64,000 nucleotides of DNA from Phaeobacter sp. J2-8 (GTDB lineage Bacteria; Pseudomonadota; Alphaproteobacteria; Rhodobacterales; Rhodobacteraceae): positions 248,001-312,000 of the forward strand of contig NZ_JALIEC010000001.1 in NCBI RefSeq assembly GCF_022867865.1. The letters run 5' to 3'. Each line of letters starts with the position of its first letter. Position 1 is the first letter of the stretch. Shown here piece after piece: positions 27,982 through 37,177 of this stretch. The translations under genes and the position numbers were made by a program. The notes under the pieces were generated by a model, which made no database searches, had not been told where the DNA came from, and saw only the letters and a list, made by a program, of their open reading frames with translations.

Positions 27982-29006
27982 CTCTGGGTGAAATCTATAT
28001 TTCGTTGCGGTCTAACATTTCAAATCGGGATGCAGGCCCCCTCAAAGATGTTGTTCGGGACTTTATCATCGAGCACTTGCCTGTTCAGCCAGGCTCGGAA
28101 TTGTTGGATGGGAAGGTAGCACATCGGAAGCGCCATACCGTGGCGAGCCTGTCCAAAGTTAGCGGTATCCACCAAATGACGCTAAACAGGGCTTTGATCC
28201 AAACAGGATTGATCGCGGAGGGAGATCCCGAGCAGATCGAAACCAGACGGACCTTTGATGCGGTTGAAGGTGAAGCGCTTGCCCACAGGATCAATAACTC
28301 CACGCCGACGAAATCAATTCCAGATTACCTGAACTGCAACCGTACACAGGCGCAAATGATGGTCAGAACTGGGATCCTGAAGAAGCTGTCGAACGATCCG
28401 TCCATCAAGTCTGGAGTGATGACGAATGTCGCGAACGATGACCTTGATGATTTTCTGGTTCGCTTTCGTGCTGCCGGCAAGCCTGTGCAGGAGCCGAGCG
28501 CAGGCATGGTAAATACCATCGAGGCTTCGGAAATTGCTCGGGTGCCCGTTGCAGACATCGTTCGGCTTGTTTTGGACGGACGGCTCGCCACCGTCGAAAC
28601 CGGCTGTGAAGAATTGCGGTTCCGCTCGGTTTTCGTCCGCCCGGAGGAAATCCGGCCTGCTGCGCAAGAGGTGATTTCCGAGCAGGGCATGTCTGCCAAA
28701 GAAGTCGCAACGCAATTGGGACTCAAGGTGATGGCAATTGAACATCTTCGAACGAAAACTGATCTGGACGGGCAACAGTTTCTTAAGGGGGTAAAAGTTG
28801 CCAACGCCCGGGGTACGATCCGGTATTGTTACGCAAAGGAGGACGTGGACAAGTTTTGTTCGAAGTATGTCACTCTTCAAGAGCTTGCCGATAACGCAGG
28901 TACCAGTACGAAATCGGTTTCTGTCAAACTGAGTAAGCTGGGTTTGGAGCCGATTATGGATCGGTATATTTTGAGAGCGAAGGTTTTCCGCCGCGCAGAT
29001 CTATAA
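27982..29006 (+). pseudogene. TniQ/TnsD-like DNA-binding protein, 5' part lost at the IS boundary
   Basis: About 340 residues remain, open from the IS end to a TAA at 29006. The sequence has several helix-turn-helix-like repeats: TVASLSKVSGIHQMTLNRAL, EASEIARVPVADIVRLVLDG, SAKEVATQLGLKVMAIEHL and TLQELADNAGTSTKSVSVKL. Multiple small DNA-binding units at the C-terminus are typical of TniQ-like proteins from Tn7/Tn5053-type transposons; I propose that family with moderate confidence. The N-terminal domain is missing. The frame continues upstream into the IS only as a chance fusion. It points away from the AIPR fragment on the other side. Confidence 0.5.
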
Positions 29007-29032
29007 TCACCATTTCTAAAGATGACTTACAG

Positions 29033-29058
29033 GCCGCCCTTCGGGGCGGCTTTTTTTT
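29033..29058 (+). terminator. Rho-independent terminator after the TniQ-like gene
   Basis: GCCGCCC-TTC-GGGGCGGC is followed by eight T bases, 27 bases after the stop at 29006. It is a strong, classical terminator. Confidence 0.9.
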
Positions 29059-29060
29059 AT

Positions 29061-30089
29061 GCATAATTGACCGAGATCCCCTGAGAATAATGGCAAAACT
29101 TACCCCGACTACTTGGCAATGGCAGCCGCTGTTTTTAGACGCGCAGTTTTGGATGTGAGTTAAGTTATTGAATAATAAAATTTTATTGGGGTGGCCGGAA
29201 CTGGCGTGGCATAACTTTGCCAGCATCGACAGGGTGTGTTGTGGCGCATCACGCGACATGACCTAACCGTCTCACAAGGTCATTTTGGCTGAGAAGATAA
29301 GGAAACGGCTTCGGGGAGTACCCGAGGCCGTTTGCATGTCTGGCTGTGGCGCCGCCTGGTGGTGTTTTTGCCAGGCAGCACGCTAAGAAGGGCAGCCGAT
29401 CTTCACTGCGCGTGCTGTGATCGTATGAGCGAAGGCACGTGCAATGAGTGGATGCGGGCGTATATCAGATCATAGTTTGCCAGGAGCTGTCGACCACTGC
29501 CGACTTTGGTACCAAGTGCGGTAGATGGCCGATCACAGCCCGAATGCACGAAAACATGCAGTTCCCCAAACGTCGCGTTCCGTCGAAATTCGAGGCCATG
29601 GCGGTGTAGCAATTTGAACAAGATCAGCTCAGTTAGCTCACCAACGTGACGCCTAATGCGATTGTGCGCTTGCTCTATCAGGCTATATAGTTGGCAAGTC
29701 TTAGCAAGCTCCGCCGCCTGGGTGCACGCGGCCCCAAGTTCGTGAGAACGAGTAACTACCGGAAGTCAAACCGCATGACTGGTCTTGCCACGGTTTCGTT
29801 CCGGTCTTTGCAATCAGTGTCCGCAGCGTCACAGTTATGCCGACCAGTGTTTTCGATAGTTTTAGAGGACTGCATGAATCCAGATAAAGTGTTTGTGCTA
29901 TGTATCGGCAGGGCGAAAGCAGTCTTTTATGATATAAAGTTTGAAGTTACTGGCGATATGTCCTGCACCGGTGCCCCGCGTCGGCATGCCTTGTGCACAT
30001 CCTCGCCAAAGACAGTTTCGACTTGTAGAAGGTAACAACCCAAGATCGGTTGTCGCGTCGGCCCGCTTGGCGGTGACAAGGAGACCTAT
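29061..30089. other. Long gap with no convincing gene
   Basis: A 13-base-arm hairpin with one mismatch (AAACGGCTTCGGG, loop GAGTA) sits at 29303-29333. On the minus strand an open frame runs from about 29762 to 29403 (AAELAKTCQLYSLIEQAHNR, then LFKLLHRHGLEFRRNATFGE) without an ATG until part-way through; it has protein-like composition but no family I know. It could be a gene remnant. The last 90 bases before 30090 hold the LysR leader. Confidence 0.4.
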
Positions 30090-31007
30090 TTGTTCAAGAT
30101 AGACGCTGTCCAGTCTGCTTCGTTTCTGGTTGCCTGCGAAGAGGGTTCGATCAGATCTGCATCAGAGCGATTGGGTGTCGAACCTTCGACGATCAGTCGG
30201 CAAATCAAGGCTTTGGAAGATTCGCTGGGAACCGCGCTGATTGAGCGGGGACGCAGAGGCGTCCGCGCGACCGAGGCGGGAATACTTCTGCGGACCTATC
30301 TGAAACACCAACAAAGCGAGCAAGAGGCGCTGTTGTCGGACTTTGACGCGCTCAAGGGGATGCGGCGCGGGGAATTGGTGATTGCGGTCGGAGATGGCTT
30401 TATCAGCGATTTTGTCGGCAATGCGGTGAAGTCTTACAAGGCGGCGTTCCCGGGGTTTACTTATGATTTGTTGAGCGGTTCGACCGAACAGGTTCTTCAC
30501 GCGGTCAGAACGGACCGCGCGCATCTTGGACTGGCGTATAATGCGCGTACCGAACGGGCGATCCGCAGTGTTGCGCAGGTCAAGCAACCGCTGGATCTGC
30601 TGGTCAGCCCCACGTCGGAATGGGCGGATCTGCCAGAGCCCGTCACGATGGCGCAGCTCGAAACCTTGCCGTCGGCATTGCTGAAATCCGGCTTTGGCGT
30701 CGGGGATATGATTGCGGTGGCCGAGGGCGCACATGGGGTCAGGCTTCAGGCGCTTGTGCGATCGAACTCTCTGGCTGTGCTGCGCAACTTCGTGCGTGAG
30801 GGGTTGGGTGTCACGGTGCTGCCCGCCTTTGTGGTCACCCGCGAAATTGCGGATGGGACCATCATAACCAAGCCTTTGGATATTCCTGAATTCAGCAAGG
30901 GCGAGGCGTCGGTTTTTACCCGGCAGGGACGTCGTTTGCCCGAAGGAGCGACGCGACTGGTCAACCACATCAGCCGATCAATGGTCGCCTTTCGGCACAG
31001 CGCCTAG
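30090..31007 (+). CDS. LysR-family transcriptional regulator
   Basis: The product has 305 residues. The N-terminal winged HTH (ACEEGSIRSASERLGVEPST, then SRQIKALEDSLGT) leads into a LysR effector-binding domain (LVIAVGDGFISDFVGNAV, LVSPTSEWADLPEP). The start is a TTG at 30090 with AAGGAGA at ideal spacing and no better ATG. It lies upstream of and in the same direction as the ABC importer/catabolic operon, so it is the probable regulator of that operon; the effector is unknown. Confidence 0.9.
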   Translation: MFKIDAVQSASFLVACEEGSIRSASERLGVEPSTISRQIKALEDSLGTALIERGRRGVRATEAGILLRTYLKHQQSEQEALLSDFDALKGMRRGELVIAVGDGFISDFVGNAVKSYKAAFPGFTYDLLSGSTEQVLHAVRTDRAHLGLAYNARTERAIRSVAQVKQPLDLLVSPTSEWADLPEPVTMAQLETLPSALLKSGFGVGDMIAVAEGAHGVRLQALVRSNSLAVLRNFVREGLGVTVLPAFVVTREIADGTIITKPLDIPEFSKGEASVFTRQGRRLPEGATRLVNHISRSMVAFRHSA

Positions 31008-31026
31008 CGTTGCGTGCGGCGCAACG
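31008..31026. promoter_or_regulatory. CGTTGCG-N5-CGCAACG palindrome between LysR and the operon
   Basis: Perfect seven-base arms contain a T-N11-A core of the LysR-box type. The site begins immediately after the LysR stop and lies about 85 bases before the binding-protein start. It may be the operon's LysR site; a weak LysR terminator is the alternative, though no T run follows. Confidence 0.45.
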
Positions 31027-31109
31027 ATAAGTCACATTTGCTGCAATTCCCGCAGCCTTGTTCTGGCCATAGTCTGTAGAGAATCGATGGATCTCAACAG
31101 GGTAAAAAA

Positions 31110-32690
31110 ATGTCAAAAAACTATATCGCTCCTCTTGTCGCCGCCTTGGCCGTTTCGACCGCGTTAGTCGCCCCGGCGCAGGCGGAAACGCTGCGCATTG
31201 CCTCGCAGGGCGATGCCACCAGCCTTGACCCCCATAGCCACAATGAGAGCTTTACCAACTATTTTCTCGCCAATGTTTATGAGGGGCTTGTCGCGCGCGA
31301 CAAGGATTTCGAGATCGCAGGTCAGTTGGCACAAAGCTGGGAGCAGGTGGATGCCAAGACGTGGCGCTTCACACTGCGCGATGGGGTGTCGTTCCATGAT
31401 GGGTCGGTTTTCGCCGCCGATGACGTCATCTTCAGTATGGACCGTGCGCTTTCGGAAACCTCGAATTTCAAACATGTGCTGGCTTCGGTCGAAAGCTATA
31501 GCGCCATTGATGACATGACCGTCGAAGTCGTGACCAAAGCGCCAAATCCGATCCTGTTGAATGATCTCTTGGACCTGATGATCCTTGATAAACAATGGTC
31601 CGAAGCCAACGGCGCAGCGATGCCAATCAACCTTCAGGCTGAGGAAAAAGCCTATAGCGCCACCAACGCCAACGGCACGGGCCCCTTTCAGGTTGTATCG
31701 CGCGCGCAGGGTGAAAAGACCACGCTTGCCGCATTTGATGGCTATTGGGGCGATGCGGGCAATGTAACCGAAGTTGTCTTTACCCCGATCAACAATGCCG
31801 CGACGCTGGTGTCGGCGCTTTTGTCGGGTGAGGTTGATCTGGTGATGCCACTGCCGTTGCAGGACATTCCGCGCGTAGAAAACGGCGCAGGGGTCAAGGT
31901 GGTCTCCAGCGCCGAGGCGCGCACCATGTATATCGGCATGGACCAATGGCGCGATCAGATCATCGAAAGCCCGGTCGAGGGCAATCCGTTCCTTGATCTG
32001 CGGGTGCGTCAGGCGATTGCCCATGCGGTGGACGCACAGGCGATCATCGACCGGGTGATGCAGGGGCAGGCGACGCTGGCCACGCAATATTTGATGGACA
32101 AGGTGAACGGCTATAACCCCGATCTGACACGGCTGGAATACAGCGTTGATACCGCCAAATCGCTCTTGGCCGAAGCAGGCTATCCCGATGGGTTCGAGGT
32201 CACGATGGATTGCTCGACCGACCGTTACGTCAATGACGGTCAGATCTGTCAGGCAACCGTCAGCCTGCTGGCCCGTGTCGGGATCAAGGTGAACCTGATC
32301 GCCCAGCCCAAGGCACAGTTTTTCCCCAAGGTTGTCGCGCCTGATTTCGGCACCTCGTTCTTTTTGCTTAGCTGGACGCCCTCGACCATGGATGCGTTGA
32401 ACGTGTTCCAGAATGTGCTGGGAACCCGCGATCTGGAAAACGGCAAAGGGGCGTGGAACATCTCTGGCTGCTCGGTTCCAGAAGCCGATGCGCTGGCGGC
32501 AGAGGCGGCTGTGACGATGGACGCAACCGCGCGCGAAAAGATGCTGCAAGACGCGATGGCCCTCATGGTCGAAGATGTCTGCCTCGTGCCGCTGCACGTG
32601 CAGCAGTTGGTCTGGGGCGCGGCGGAAAACATCGATGTGGTGCAGCACCCGACGTTTGAATTCCCGCTGGAATATTTCAACGTCAACTGA
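31110..32690 (+). CDS. Oligopeptide-type ABC importer, substrate-binding protein (SBP family 5)
   Basis: The product has 526 residues. A Sec signal peptide is cleaved after APAQA (about residue 25). The mature protein begins ETLRIASQGDATSLDPHSHN and shows the family-5 blocks LAQSWEQVDAKTWRFTLRDG, VSFHDGSVFAADDVIFS, DLRVRQAIAHAVD and AGYPDGFEV. It captures a peptide or other charged solute in the periplasm for the permeases downstream. It is the first gene of the operon and is preceded by a possible LysR site. The ligand cannot be read from the sequence. Confidence 0.93.
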   Translation: MSKNYIAPLVAALAVSTALVAPAQAETLRIASQGDATSLDPHSHNESFTNYFLANVYEGLVARDKDFEIAGQLAQSWEQVDAKTWRFTLRDGVSFHDGSVFAADDVIFSMDRALSETSNFKHVLASVESYSAIDDMTVEVVTKAPNPILLNDLLDLMILDKQWSEANGAAMPINLQAEEKAYSATNANGTGPFQVVSRAQGEKTTLAAFDGYWGDAGNVTEVVFTPINNAATLVSALLSGEVDLVMPLPLQDIPRVENGAGVKVVSSAEARTMYIGMDQWRDQIIESPVEGNPFLDLRVRQAIAHAVDAQAIIDRVMQGQATLATQYLMDKVNGYNPDLTRLEYSVDTAKSLLAEAGYPDGFEVTMDCSTDRYVNDGQICQATVSLLARVGIKVNLIAQPKAQFFPKVVAPDFGTSFFLLSWTPSTMDALNVFQNVLGTRDLENGKGAWNISGCSVPEADALAAEAAVTMDATAREKMLQDAMALMVEDVCLVPLHVQQLVWGAAENIDVVQHPTFEFPLEYFNVN

Positions 32691-32753
32691 TCGCGCCTGT
32701 GCGGCCCGCCTTTGTTGGGCCGCACCCCATCGCCCCCTACATGGAAACCTGAT

Positions 32754-33722
32754 ATGTATTTTTTGCTGGCCCGATTGCTTCAGGCCACGATTGTGATGCT
32801 GTGCGTTGCCCTTGTCGGCTTCCTGGTATTTCAATTTGTAGGCGACCCGGTTCTGTCCCTTGTCGGACAGGAAACATCCGTCGAAGACCGCGAAGCGCTC
32901 CGCGAGAGCCTTGGCCTGAACGATCCGATCCTCGTGCAATATGCCCGCTATGTTGTGAACGCCGTGCAGGGCGATTTTGGCATCTCCTACAGCTTTAACC
33001 GTGATGTCAGCGAGATGATCGCAGACCGGCTTCCGGCGACGATAGAGCTGGTGATGCTGTCCGGTGTGCTGTCGCTGTTGCTGGCCATTCCGGCAGGCAT
33101 TTACACCGGCATCCGGCGCAAGGGCGGCATTGCCCAGACGATCATGGCGCTTTCGGTCATCGGGGTCTCTATCCCATCCTTCCTGTTGGGTATCTTGTTG
33201 ATTTTGGTGTTCTCGGTCTGGCTGAACTGGTTGCCTTCATTCGGGCGCGGCGACGTGGCGGTGGTGCTTGGGTTCCGCTCCAGCCTGTTCACCTGGGACG
33301 GGCTTAGCCATGCCTTGATGCCCGCCGCCGTACTCTGTCTGTTTCAACTTGGTGTCATCCTGCGCCTGATCCGGGCCGAGATGCTGGAGGTGCTGCGCAC
33401 CGACTACATCCGCTTTGCCTGGGCGCGTGGATTGCCGGGCGGGCGGGTCTATTTCCGCCATGCTCTGAAAAATACGCTGGTGCCGGTGGTCACGGCGATT
33501 GGCCTGCAACTCAGCTCTTTGTTTGCCTTTTCGATCATCACCGAACGGGTGTTCCAATGGCCGGGCATGGGGTCGTTGTTGCTGCATGCCATTGGCCAAA
33601 GCGACATCCCGCTGCTGGCCGCCTATCTGATCTTTGTCGGGCTGGTGTTCACGATCTCCAACCTTGTGGTGGATGCGATCTATGTGCTGATCGACCCCCG
33701 CATTCGCCACGGAGCGCTTTGA
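32754..33722 (+). CDS. Oligopeptide-type ABC importer permease 1 (DppB-like)
   Basis: The product has 322 residues and about six membrane helices. The N-terminal block (MYFLLARLLQATIVMLCVAL) and the coupling motif near EMLEVLRTDYIRFAWARGLP mark a DppB/OppB-type permease. The start at 32754 fits the conserved beginning. It lies 63 bases after the binding protein and one base before the second permease. Confidence 0.93.
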   Translation: MYFLLARLLQATIVMLCVALVGFLVFQFVGDPVLSLVGQETSVEDREALRESLGLNDPILVQYARYVVNAVQGDFGISYSFNRDVSEMIADRLPATIELVMLSGVLSLLLAIPAGIYTGIRRKGGIAQTIMALSVIGVSIPSFLLGILLILVFSVWLNWLPSFGRGDVAVVLGFRSSLFTWDGLSHALMPAAVLCLFQLGVILRLIRAEMLEVLRTDYIRFAWARGLPGGRVYFRHALKNTLVPVVTAIGLQLSSLFAFSIITERVFQWPGMGSLLLHAIGQSDIPLLAAYLIFVGLVFTISNLVVDAIYVLIDPRIRHGAL

Positions 33723-33723
33723 T

Positions 33724-34626
33724 ATGTTGGAACGAATTCGCTCTGATTTCTGGTACGAACTGCTTAATTCGCCGGTCACGGTCGTTTCGGCCGTCATCAT
33801 TGCTTTGATGATCATCGGCTGCACCTTTGCCCCGGTCTTTGCGCCGCATACGCCGTTTGATCCGGCGACGATTTCGATCATGGACAACAATATGCCCCCT
33901 GCCTGGGCGGATGGGGCCGATCCCCGGTTCCTTCTGGGGACGGACCTGCAAGGGCGCGATGTCCTGTCGGCGATGCTCTATGGTGGGCGGATTTCGCTGC
34001 AGGTTGGCATTGGTGCGGTGGCGCTGTCTGTGGTGATCGGTATGATCGTCGGTCTGGTTGCCGGATACTTCGGCGGGATGACCGATGCGGTGCTGATGCG
34101 GGTTGCAGAAATCCAGTTCGCCTTTCCGCCGATCCTGATTGCGCTGTTGTTCAATGGCATTCTCAAGGCGTCCTTGCCTGCGGATGTCTTTGCTCAGGCG
34201 GCTGTGCCAATCATGATCCTTGCCATCGGTTTGGCCGGATGGGTCCAGTTTGCCCGCATCGTGCGTGCCTCTGCGATGGTGCAGCGTGGTCAGGATTACG
34301 TCACCGCTTGCCACGCGATCGGCTTGCCGACGGTCACGATCATCCTGCGCCACATCACGCCGAACATCCTTGGGCCGGTGCTTGTGCTTGCCATGTTGCA
34401 AATCGCCGTGGCCATCGTGACCGAGGCAACGCTGTCCTTCCTTGGGCTGGGCACGCCTTTGACTGAACCGTCGCTTGGCGCCTTGATCCAGATCGGCAGC
34501 CAATACCTGTTTTCCGGCATTTGGTGGGTCGTGATCTTTCCCGGCATCATGCTCTTGGTGATGGTGGTTGCCTTCAATCTCGTGGCCGACTGGGTCCGCG
34601 ACTATCTGAATCCGAGGTTGAGATGA
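33724..34626 (+). CDS. Oligopeptide-type ABC importer permease 2 (DppC-like)
   Basis: The product has 300 residues. The DppC signature is present: a long periplasmic loop with PRFLLGTDLQGRDVLSAMLYG after helix 1, then the coupling motif ASAMVQRGQDYVTACHAIGL, and about six membrane helices. It pairs with the upstream permease and its stop overlaps the ATPase start as ATGA. Confidence 0.93.
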   Translation: MLERIRSDFWYELLNSPVTVVSAVIIALMIIGCTFAPVFAPHTPFDPATISIMDNNMPPAWADGADPRFLLGTDLQGRDVLSAMLYGGRISLQVGIGAVALSVVIGMIVGLVAGYFGGMTDAVLMRVAEIQFAFPPILIALLFNGILKASLPADVFAQAAVPIMILAIGLAGWVQFARIVRASAMVQRGQDYVTACHAIGLPTVTIILRHITPNILGPVLVLAMLQIAVAIVTEATLSFLGLGTPLTEPSLGALIQIGSQYLFSGIWWVVIFPGIMLLVMVVAFNLVADWVRDYLNPRLR

Positions 34627-36326
34627 CCGATATTCTTTGCAAAACCCAAGACCTGAAAATCACGTTCCCACACCGGCTGGGTGATTTCACCGCCGTCCAT
34701 GGCTTTGATATGGAGGTCCGGCGCGGCGAGATTGTCGGGCTGATCGGCGAAAGTGGTGCGGGCAAGTCGACCATTGGCAACGCCATCATGGGGCTGCTGT
34801 CGCATCCTGGCGTGGTGTCGGGCGGGCGGATCGAGCTTGAGGGTGAAAACCTGGTCGATTTATCCGATACGGCGATGGCGCGGCTGCGCGGCGGGCGGAT
34901 CGGGATGATCTTTCAGGATCCGATGACTTCGCTGAACCCGTTGATGACGGTCGGCGATCAGTTGAGCGAATCCATTGCAATATTGCAGGATTTGCCACTG
35001 GCGCAGGCGCGTCAGATGGCGGCGGATCGGCTGGACGGTGTCGGCATTCCCGACGCGGCCAGCCGCATGGGGCAATATCCGCACGAATTCTCTGGCGGGA
35101 TGCGGCAGCGTGTGGTCATCGCCCTTGCCATGGCCGGTGATCCCGACCTTCTGATTGCGGATGAACCGACCACGGCGCTGGATGTATCTGTGCAAAAACA
35201 GGTGCTTGATCTGATCCGCAGCATTTGTGTTGAACGCTCTCTTGGGGTGATTTTGGTCACTCATGACATGGGGGTGATCGCCGAAACCGCCGACAGGGTC
35301 TATGTGATGCGCTACGGCAAACTGGTGGAAACCGGCCCAACGGCACAGGTGATCCACCAGCCCACCCAGCAATATACCCAAGATTTGATTGCCGCGATCC
35401 CCAGCATCGACCACCGCGAAGACAGGTTCCGCAATCCCGCGAAAAAGACCGGCGAGATTGATCAATGGCTGTTGCAGGGGCACAAGGGCGAAGGATCTGG
35501 CGATTATGTCACCGCAAGCGCGCTGACCAAGGATTTTGCCACCAAAAAGAAGTCTTTCTGGGGAAAGGCGGGCAGCTTCCGCGCTGTGGATATTCCCGGC
35601 CTCAGCATCAAACGTGGCGAGGTTCTGGGGCTTGTCGGGGAAAGCGGGTCCGGCAAATCGACCCTTGGCCGGATGATGACGGGCCTGATCCCGCCCAGTT
35701 CCGGCAGTGTGCGGTATGGTGATCATGGGCTTATGACCGATGTACGCACGCGGGCCGCCCGCAAGGCGCTGCGCCGTGATGTGCAGGTGGTCTTTCAGGA
35801 TCCCTATTCGTCGCTCAACAGCCGGATGCGCGTTGATCACATTCTGGCCGAACCAATCCGGTTTCACGGTCTGGCCGAACGCGAGGAAACCCCGCGTCTG
35901 GTTGGGGCTTTGCTGGAACGCGTCGGCCTGCCTGCGGATTCCGGGCGCAAATTTCCGCATCAATTTTCGGGTGGTCAACGCCAGCGTATCTGCATCGCGC
36001 GCGCGCTTTCGGTCCGGCCCCGGTTTTTGCTTTGTGACGAGCCGACCTCGGCGTTGGATGTGTCGATCCAGGCCGACATGTTGGCGCTGTTGATGGAGCT
36101 GCGCCGCTCGCTCGGGCTGACCATGCTGTTTGTCAGCCATGATCTGGCGGTGGTGCGGCAGGTTTCAGACAGGGTGGCAGTGATGAAGCAGGGCCAGATC
36201 GTCGAATGCCGTGCGGCAGAGGCTTTGTATGATGCACCAGAGAATGAATACACCCGAATGCTGCTGGAAACGGCACCGCGCGCCACGGGACATGAGAATA
36301 CACAAAATATGAGGAGAGCAACATGA
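34623..36326 (+). CDS. Fused double ATPase of the oligopeptide-type importer (DppD-DppF-like)
   Basis: This single 567-residue protein joins two ABC ATPase domains that are usually separate. The first has Walker A GESGAGKST, signature FSGGMRQR and LLIADEPTTALD. The second has GESGSGKST, FSGGQRQR and LLCDEPTSALD. Both catalytic sets look intact. The start overlaps permease 2 and the end overlaps the dehydrogenase gene as ATGA, so importer and enzymes are translationally coupled. Confidence 0.95.
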   Translation: MTDILCKTQDLKITFPHRLGDFTAVHGFDMEVRRGEIVGLIGESGAGKSTIGNAIMGLLSHPGVVSGGRIELEGENLVDLSDTAMARLRGGRIGMIFQDPMTSLNPLMTVGDQLSESIAILQDLPLAQARQMAADRLDGVGIPDAASRMGQYPHEFSGGMRQRVVIALAMAGDPDLLIADEPTTALDVSVQKQVLDLIRSICVERSLGVILVTHDMGVIAETADRVYVMRYGKLVETGPTAQVIHQPTQQYTQDLIAAIPSIDHREDRFRNPAKKTGEIDQWLLQGHKGEGSGDYVTASALTKDFATKKKSFWGKAGSFRAVDIPGLSIKRGEVLGLVGESGSGKSTLGRMMTGLIPPSSGSVRYGDHGLMTDVRTRAARKALRRDVQVVFQDPYSSLNSRMRVDHILAEPIRFHGLAEREETPRLVGALLERVGLPADSGRKFPHQFSGGQRQRICIARALSVRPRFLLCDEPTSALDVSIQADMLALLMELRRSLGLTMLFVSHDLAVVRQVSDRVAVMKQGQIVECRAAEALYDAPENEYTRMLLETAPRATGHENTQNMRRAT

Positions 36327-37177
36327 TAGGCATAGTGGGATGCGGCGCGATGGGCGGCGCGATGATTGCGCGGCTTGTTGAAAAGGGCCATCAGGTGCTC
36401 TGCTATGACGCGATGCCAGAGGCGCGTGCGCGCGCCGTGGCGAATGGCGCCACTGCATGCGAGAGTTTGGCCACCTTGGCGCAAAGCTGCGATCAGATCA
36501 TCCTGTCGCTGCCCAAAGCCGAGGTTGTGACCAGCGTCATGGCCGATCTCGTGCCGCATGTGCAGGCGGGAACCATCATTCTGGACACGTCGACATCAGA
36601 GCCGGACACAACCAAAATGCTGGCCGCCGCGGCAGACGGCTACATCTTTCTTGATGGTCCGGTCAGCGGCGGGCCGGGCGGCGCACGCGCGGGCACGATG
36701 ACCATGGTTCTGGGCGGCCCGGCTGCGGCCATCGACGCGCTGCGCCCGGTTCTGGATGATCTGACGGCCAAGACCGTGCATGTCGGCCCCGCCGGATCGG
36801 GCCATGCGGCGAAAATTGCCAACAATCTGCTCTGTGCTGCGAATTTGGTGTTGGTCAGTGAAATGGCCCGTCTGGCGCAAAGCTGTGACATCCCGCTTGA
36901 CAGCCTGTTGCAAGGGGTCAACGCCGGATCGGGGCGCAGCGGGGTCAGCGAAGTGAACTTCCCGAAATGGATTTTGAATGGTGCCTATGATTCCGGCTTT
37001 ACCATGGGGCTGATGCGCAAGGATGTTGGGCTTGCCACCAAATTGGCGGGGCAGGGCGGGCTTGACCTTCCTGCCACTGCTGCGATTGCCGCGATCTGGG
37101 AAAACAGCCGCGATACATTGGCCGACAGCGCCGATTTCAACGAGATTTTCAAATATGGAGCCACCGACAATGTCTGA
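36323..37177 (+). CDS. NAD(P)-dependent oxidoreductase, 3-hydroxyisobutyrate dehydrogenase family
   Basis: The product has 284 residues. The dinucleotide-binding motif GIVGCGAMGGAM is at the N-terminus. The substrate segment DGPVSGGPGGARAG and the catalytic-Lys block GHAAKIANNLL are typical of beta-hydroxyacid dehydrogenases. It should oxidise a beta-hydroxy acid to the semialdehyde, or the reverse, and the next gene is an aldehyde dehydrogenase, which fits a two-step oxidation. It overlaps genes on both sides. Confidence 0.88.
   Translation: MIGIVGCGAMGGAMIARLVEKGHQVLCYDAMPEARARAVANGATACESLATLAQSCDQIILSLPKAEVVTSVMADLVPHVQAGTIILDTSTSEPDTTKMLAAAADGYIFLDGPVSGGPGGARAGTMTMVLGGPAAAIDALRPVLDDLTAKTVHVGPAGSGHAAKIANNLLCAANLVLVSEMARLAQSCDIPLDSLLQGVNAGSGRSGVSEVNFPKWILNGAYDSGFTMGLMRKDVGLATKLAGQGGLDLPATAAIAAIWENSRDTLADSADFNEIFKYGATDNV

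Noticed and set aside
29403-29762. Minus-strand frame as a gene
   Set aside because: No start with a ribosome site and no family; recorded only as a possible remnant in the gap entry.
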